Below are positions 7,217-8,798 of a stretch of 8,798 nucleotides of DNA, one piece after another. Position 1 is the first letter of the stretch; each line of letters opens with the position of its first letter. The stretch comes from an uncultured Eubacteriales bacterium (GTDB lineage Bacteria; Bacillota; Clostridia; Christensenellales; CAG-917). The stretch lies in NCBI GenBank assembly GCA_900550855.1, contig URTQ01000060.1, positions 1 to 8,798 on the forward strand, in the 5' to 3' direction. The notes under the pieces were generated by a model. The model saw only the letters and a program-made list of their open reading frames with translations, had not been told where the DNA came from and ran no database searches. Both the position numbers and the translations under genes were made by a program.

Positions 7217-7474
7217 ATAAGCAATCCTTTTGTAATCACCTTTTTTGAGTGGGGGACAGGCGACTTTTATAATCACAGTTTTTTAGAAGTATAGACTGTT
7301 TTCTGCAATCGTCGTTTTTATAATCGGTTTTTATATGAACACTTATAATAATTTGCTTTTTGCAAACGTATTTTTATGCACATATGCGAAATTGCGAATA
7401 TGTACATATCAAAATTAAACGTATGCACGAGTGATAATATGAAAATATGCGATATTTTTGACTCTATTCTTTCG

Positions 7475-7488
7475 GGGCGGTGAACATC
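7475..7488 (+). repeat. Copy 2 of a GGGCRGTGAACAKC motif before a hairpin
   Basis: GGGCGGTGAACATC, preceded by TTTCGG and followed directly by an A run and an 8-base-stem hairpin (7492-7516). Partner of the copy at 7154-7167, about 320 bases away on the same strand. Confidence 0.5.
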
Positions 7489-7489
7489 G

Positions 7490-7516
7490 AAAAAATCGCC
7501 CTACACGAGCGATTTT
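7490..7516 (-). terminator. Candidate terminator downstream of spoVG
   Basis: A perfect 8-base inverted repeat (AAAATCGC at 7492-7499 and its complement at 7509-7516) with a 9-base loop. Read on the minus strand, the second arm runs into six T (opposite 7490-7495). It would end transcripts from spoVG about 80 bases after its stop. It is weaker and less GC-rich than the operon terminator; on the plus strand it has only four T. Confidence 0.5.
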
Positions 7517-7558
7517 CTTGAAAAAACGGCATATTTTCCACCTAAAAAACAGTTGTTT

Positions 7559-7593
7559 TCGCTTAAAAAACAGCGATTTTTTTGCGCAAGCGA
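7559..7593 (-). other. Inverted repeat just after the spoVG stop codon
   Basis: TCGCTT and AAGCGA, 23 bases apart, enclose A- and T-rich tracts immediately 3' of spoVG. It could be an alternative termination or mRNA-end structure, but the stem is only 6 bases and the loop long, so this is tentative. Confidence 0.25.
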
Positions 7594-7866
7594 TTACACG
7601 GGTTGTTCGGCAAGGGCTTTTTCGTATGCTTCGAGGACGGCTTCTTTGAAAAGTTCGCGAGTTTGCGTATTGATGGGGTGGACTATGTCCTTGTAGTCGC
7701 CGTCGGGCGTTTTTCTCGACGGCATTGCGATAAACGCGCCGCCTTCGCCGTCAACTATCTTTATGTCGTGGACGGCAAAACAATCGTCGATGACAAGCGA
7801 CGCAACCGCTTTCAATTTGCCTGCTTCTTGGTCTATTAATCTGATTCTGACGTCTGAAATTTTCAT
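7594..7866 (-). CDS. spoVG: Septation regulator SpoVG
   Basis: A 90-residue protein that matches SpoVG along nearly its full core: MKISDVRIRL at the start, then KAVASLVIDDCFAVHDIKIVDG, FIAMPSRKTPDG and DIVHPINTQTRE, all hallmarks of the family. SpoVG is a small DNA/RNA-binding protein that in Bacillus affects asymmetric septation and sporulation, and in other Firmicutes acts as a broad regulator. The ATG at 7866 is chosen because GAGGTG (7872-7877, minus strand) lies 5 bases before it; an in-frame GTG two codons upstream overlaps that site and is rejected. The protein lacks the long acidic tail of the B. subtilis form. It is transcribed away from murC, from a clear promoter at 7891-7919. It shows that the host is a Firmicute or close relative, though it does not prove sporulation. 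Confidence 0.95.
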   Translation of the reverse strand: MKISDVRIRLIDQEAGKLKAVASLVIDDCFAVHDIKIVDGEGGAFIAMPSRKTPDGDYKDIVHPINTQTRELFKEAVLEAYEKALAEQPV

Positions 7867-7871
7867 ATGCA

Positions 7872-7877
7872 CACCTC
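7872..7877 (-). promoter_or_regulatory. Ribosome binding site of spoVG
   Basis: GAGGTG on the minus strand, 5 bases before the ATG at 7866. It decides the start against the GTG two codons further out. Confidence 0.75.
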
Positions 7878-7890
7878 GGTGATTTTACTT

Positions 7891-7919
7891 ATTGTAGCAC
7901 GACGGTGCAAAAATAACAA
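7891..7919 (-). promoter_or_regulatory. spoVG promoter, sigma-A type with extended -10
   Basis: On the minus strand: TTGTTA (opposite 7914-7919), a 17-base spacer ending in TGC, then TACAAT (opposite 7891-7896). Spacing is ideal and the TGC gives an extended -10. Transcription would begin near 7884, leaving a leader of under 20 bases that holds the ribosome binding site. No sigma-H-like elements were recognised, although B. subtilis spoVG uses sigma-H. Confidence 0.65.
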
Positions 7920-7955
7920 TACACAATCGCAAATTAGTATCAAAACAATACACAA
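7915..7955. repeat. Direct repeat pair AACAATACACAA in the spoVG-murC spacer
   Basis: Two exact 12-base copies, at 7915-7926 and 7944-7955, start 29 bases apart. The first overlaps the -35 box of spoVG. The sequence is low in complexity, so chance cannot be excluded, but the placement fits an operator. Confidence 0.4.
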
Positions 7956-8044
7956 ATTACACAAATGTATGAATATTATTGCGGTAAGGATTGCGTTTTT
8001 GCGGTTTTTTCTTGAAGACGTATGCGCAATCGGGTGCGGTTTCA

Positions 8045-8050
8045 TATAAT
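8045..8050 (+). promoter_or_regulatory. Possible -10 box (TATAAT) of murC, 5 bases before its start codon
   Basis: A consensus TATAAT ends 5 bases before the murC ATG at 8056. If used, transcription would begin at or next to the ATG, giving a leaderless mRNA. No good -35 box sits 16-18 bases upstream (the best, TTGAAG at 8012-8017, is 27 bases away) and there is no TGn extension, so use of this box is uncertain. Confidence 0.35.
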
Positions 8051-8055
8051 GAAAT

Positions 8056-8798
8056 ATGGATTTCTCGGCGGTAAAAAGAGGCTATTTCGTGGGAATAGGC
8101 GGCGTTGGGGTAAACGCGCTTGCAAAATTTGCGGCGGATTTCGGAATCGAGGTTTGCGGAAGCGACGCAAAAATCAACGATTTGTGCAAAGAACTCGTAA
8201 AAAACGGTGCAAAAATAAGCAAAAATCCCGACTTTTCTTTGCTCGAAACGTCCGATTTTTTGGTGTTTTCTTCGGCGATTCCGAAGGACAATCAAGAACT
8301 CGTATTTGCAAGAGAAGCGGGTATACCTATATACGAACGGCACGAATTTCTTGCGGAAGTTTCGCATTTGTTCGGCAAAGTCGTGGCGATTGCCGGCACG
8401 CACGGAAAAACCACGACTACGGCAATGCTCACTCAAATTCTTTTTGAAAACGACGTGAAATTTGCGTCGATGATAGGCGGCGAAAGCATAGATTTTTCAA
8501 ATTACGTCAATAATACGAGTGCGGAAAGAATTGCGGATTTGAAAGATTGCATATTCGTTTGCGAGGCTTGCGAGTATGTTGATACATTCTTACAGCTTAA
8601 TCCGTTTATTTCTATTATACTTAACATTGATGCCGACCACCTCGACTACTTTAAAAATCTCGACAACATTAAAAAGTCATTTAATAAATTTGCAAAACAG
8701 ACTACAGGTTTGCTTGTAATCAACGGTGACGACCAAAACACACTTGATGCAGTAAACGATGTTGACATTGAAAAAATCACCTACGGCTTTGGCGAAAA
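8056..8798 (+). CDS. murC: UDP-N-acetylmuramate--L-alanine ligase MurC, N-terminal part
   Basis: Adds L-alanine to UDP-N-acetylmuramic acid, the first amino acid of the peptidoglycan stem peptide, using ATP in the cytoplasm. About 247 codons are present (the whole enzyme is usually 450-490) and the frame runs off the right edge. Visible: the UDP-binding N-terminal domain opening RGYFVGIGGVGVNALAKFA, the FSSAIPKDNQE segment, the ATP-binding loop AGTHGKTTTTAML, the EACEY segment, and the LNIDADHLDYF motif with its conserved Asp-His. The ATG at 8056 is the only start before the first beta strand, because an in-frame TGA lies at 8050-8052. No clear ribosome binding site precedes it. A GTG at 8089 has AAGAGG upstream but would cut into the first strand. 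Codon choice becomes more A/T-ending after about 8560. Confidence 0.93.
   Translation, partial: MDFSAVKRGYFVGIGGVGVNALAKFAADFGIEVCGSDAKINDLCKELVKNGAKISKNPDFSLLETSDFLVFSSAIPKDNQELVFAREAGIPIYERHEFLAEVSHLFGKVVAIAGTHGKTTTTAMLTQILFENDVKFASMIGGESIDFSNYVNNTSAERIADLKDCIFVCEACEYVDTFLQLNPFISIILNIDADHLDYFKNLDNIKKSFNKFAKQTTGLLVINGDDQNTLDAVNDVDIEKITYGFGE

Larger units (their letters stand above)
7217..7593. other. AT-rich gene-free region with short repeats
   Basis: About 375 bases with no open frame that has a ribosome binding site or a recognisable product. It holds three imperfect copies of TTTT(A/G)TAATC (near 7228, 7265 and 7316), a pair of TATG(C/T)ACATA motifs (7375-7384 and 7399-7408), a motif GGGCGGTGAACATC at 7475-7488 that repeats one at 7154-7167, and hairpins described separately. 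I cannot assign an RNA gene to it. Confidence 0.6.

Noticed and set aside
7352..7366. Small TTTGC/GCAAA hairpin.
   Set aside because: A five-base stem in AT-rich DNA is expected by chance.
7458..7649. Small plus-strand frame in the gene-free region.
   Set aside because: It starts at TTG without a ribosome binding site, crosses a hairpin and runs antisense into spoVG; the product looks like random basic sequence.
7217..8055. Possible CRISPR array, tRNA or riboswitch in the non-coding parts.
   Set aside because: The repeats are too short and unevenly spaced for CRISPR, and no cloverleaf or known aptamer core was seen.

Overview
The window looks like metagenome-derived or isolate chromosomal DNA from an anaerobic Firmicute of the Clostridia type. 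Two neighbours point that way: a SpoVG septation regulator, which is typical of Firmicutes, and the cell-wall ligase MurC. The central polyol-phosphate and flavoprotein operon also fits fermentative Clostridia and Thermotoga-like bacteria. The central 8 kb has a distinctive codon style (GAC, CTC/CTT, GCG, ACG and AAA preferred, CTG almost absent). The first ~330 bases have a clearly different style.

Layout. (1) 3-191: the C-terminal end of a MATE-family efflux pump, cut by the window edge. (2) 195-7060: five genes on the + strand that read as one operon. They are a GlpA-like FAD dehydrogenase with a membrane anchor and a [2Fe-2S] domain; a pyridine-nucleotide-type FAD oxidoreductase; a small Cys-rich DUF1667 protein; an FGGY carbohydrate kinase; and an FAD-binding oxidase closely resembling alkyldihydroxyacetone-phosphate synthase (AGPS). 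The first three genes overlap each other, and the last two have their own ribosome binding sites after 58-79 base gaps. A strong intrinsic terminator (7181-7216) closes the unit. (3) 7217-7593: AT-rich and without a convincing gene, but with several short repeated motifs and a second hairpin. (4) 7594-7866, minus strand: spoVG, with a clear sigma-A type promoter. (5) 8056 to the end, plus strand: the first ~247 codons of murC, divergent from spoVG, with a TATAAT box almost touching its start codon.

How the genes may work together (inference). The kinase would phosphorylate a polyol or ketose. The three-gene GlpA/FAD/DUF1667 set would oxidise the phosphate ester and pass electrons through FAD and iron-sulfur centres to NAD(P) or a membrane acceptor. 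The AGPS-like flavoprotein would act on a related hydroxy- or keto-phosphate. The set resembles the Thermotoga glycerol cluster and, in its kinase plus AGPS-like pair, the E. coli ygcU/ygcE region. However, the kinase pocket residues I can align differ from canonical glycerol kinase, so the true substrate is open.

Most worth checking: the substrate of this operon; the transmembrane-BON-GlpA fusion; the presence of an AGPS-like enzyme beside a G3P-dehydrogenase-like one; the abrupt codon-style change inside the first dehydrogenase gene (natural mosaic or assembly chimera); and a repeated motif that precedes two separate hairpins in the 7.1-7.5 kb region.
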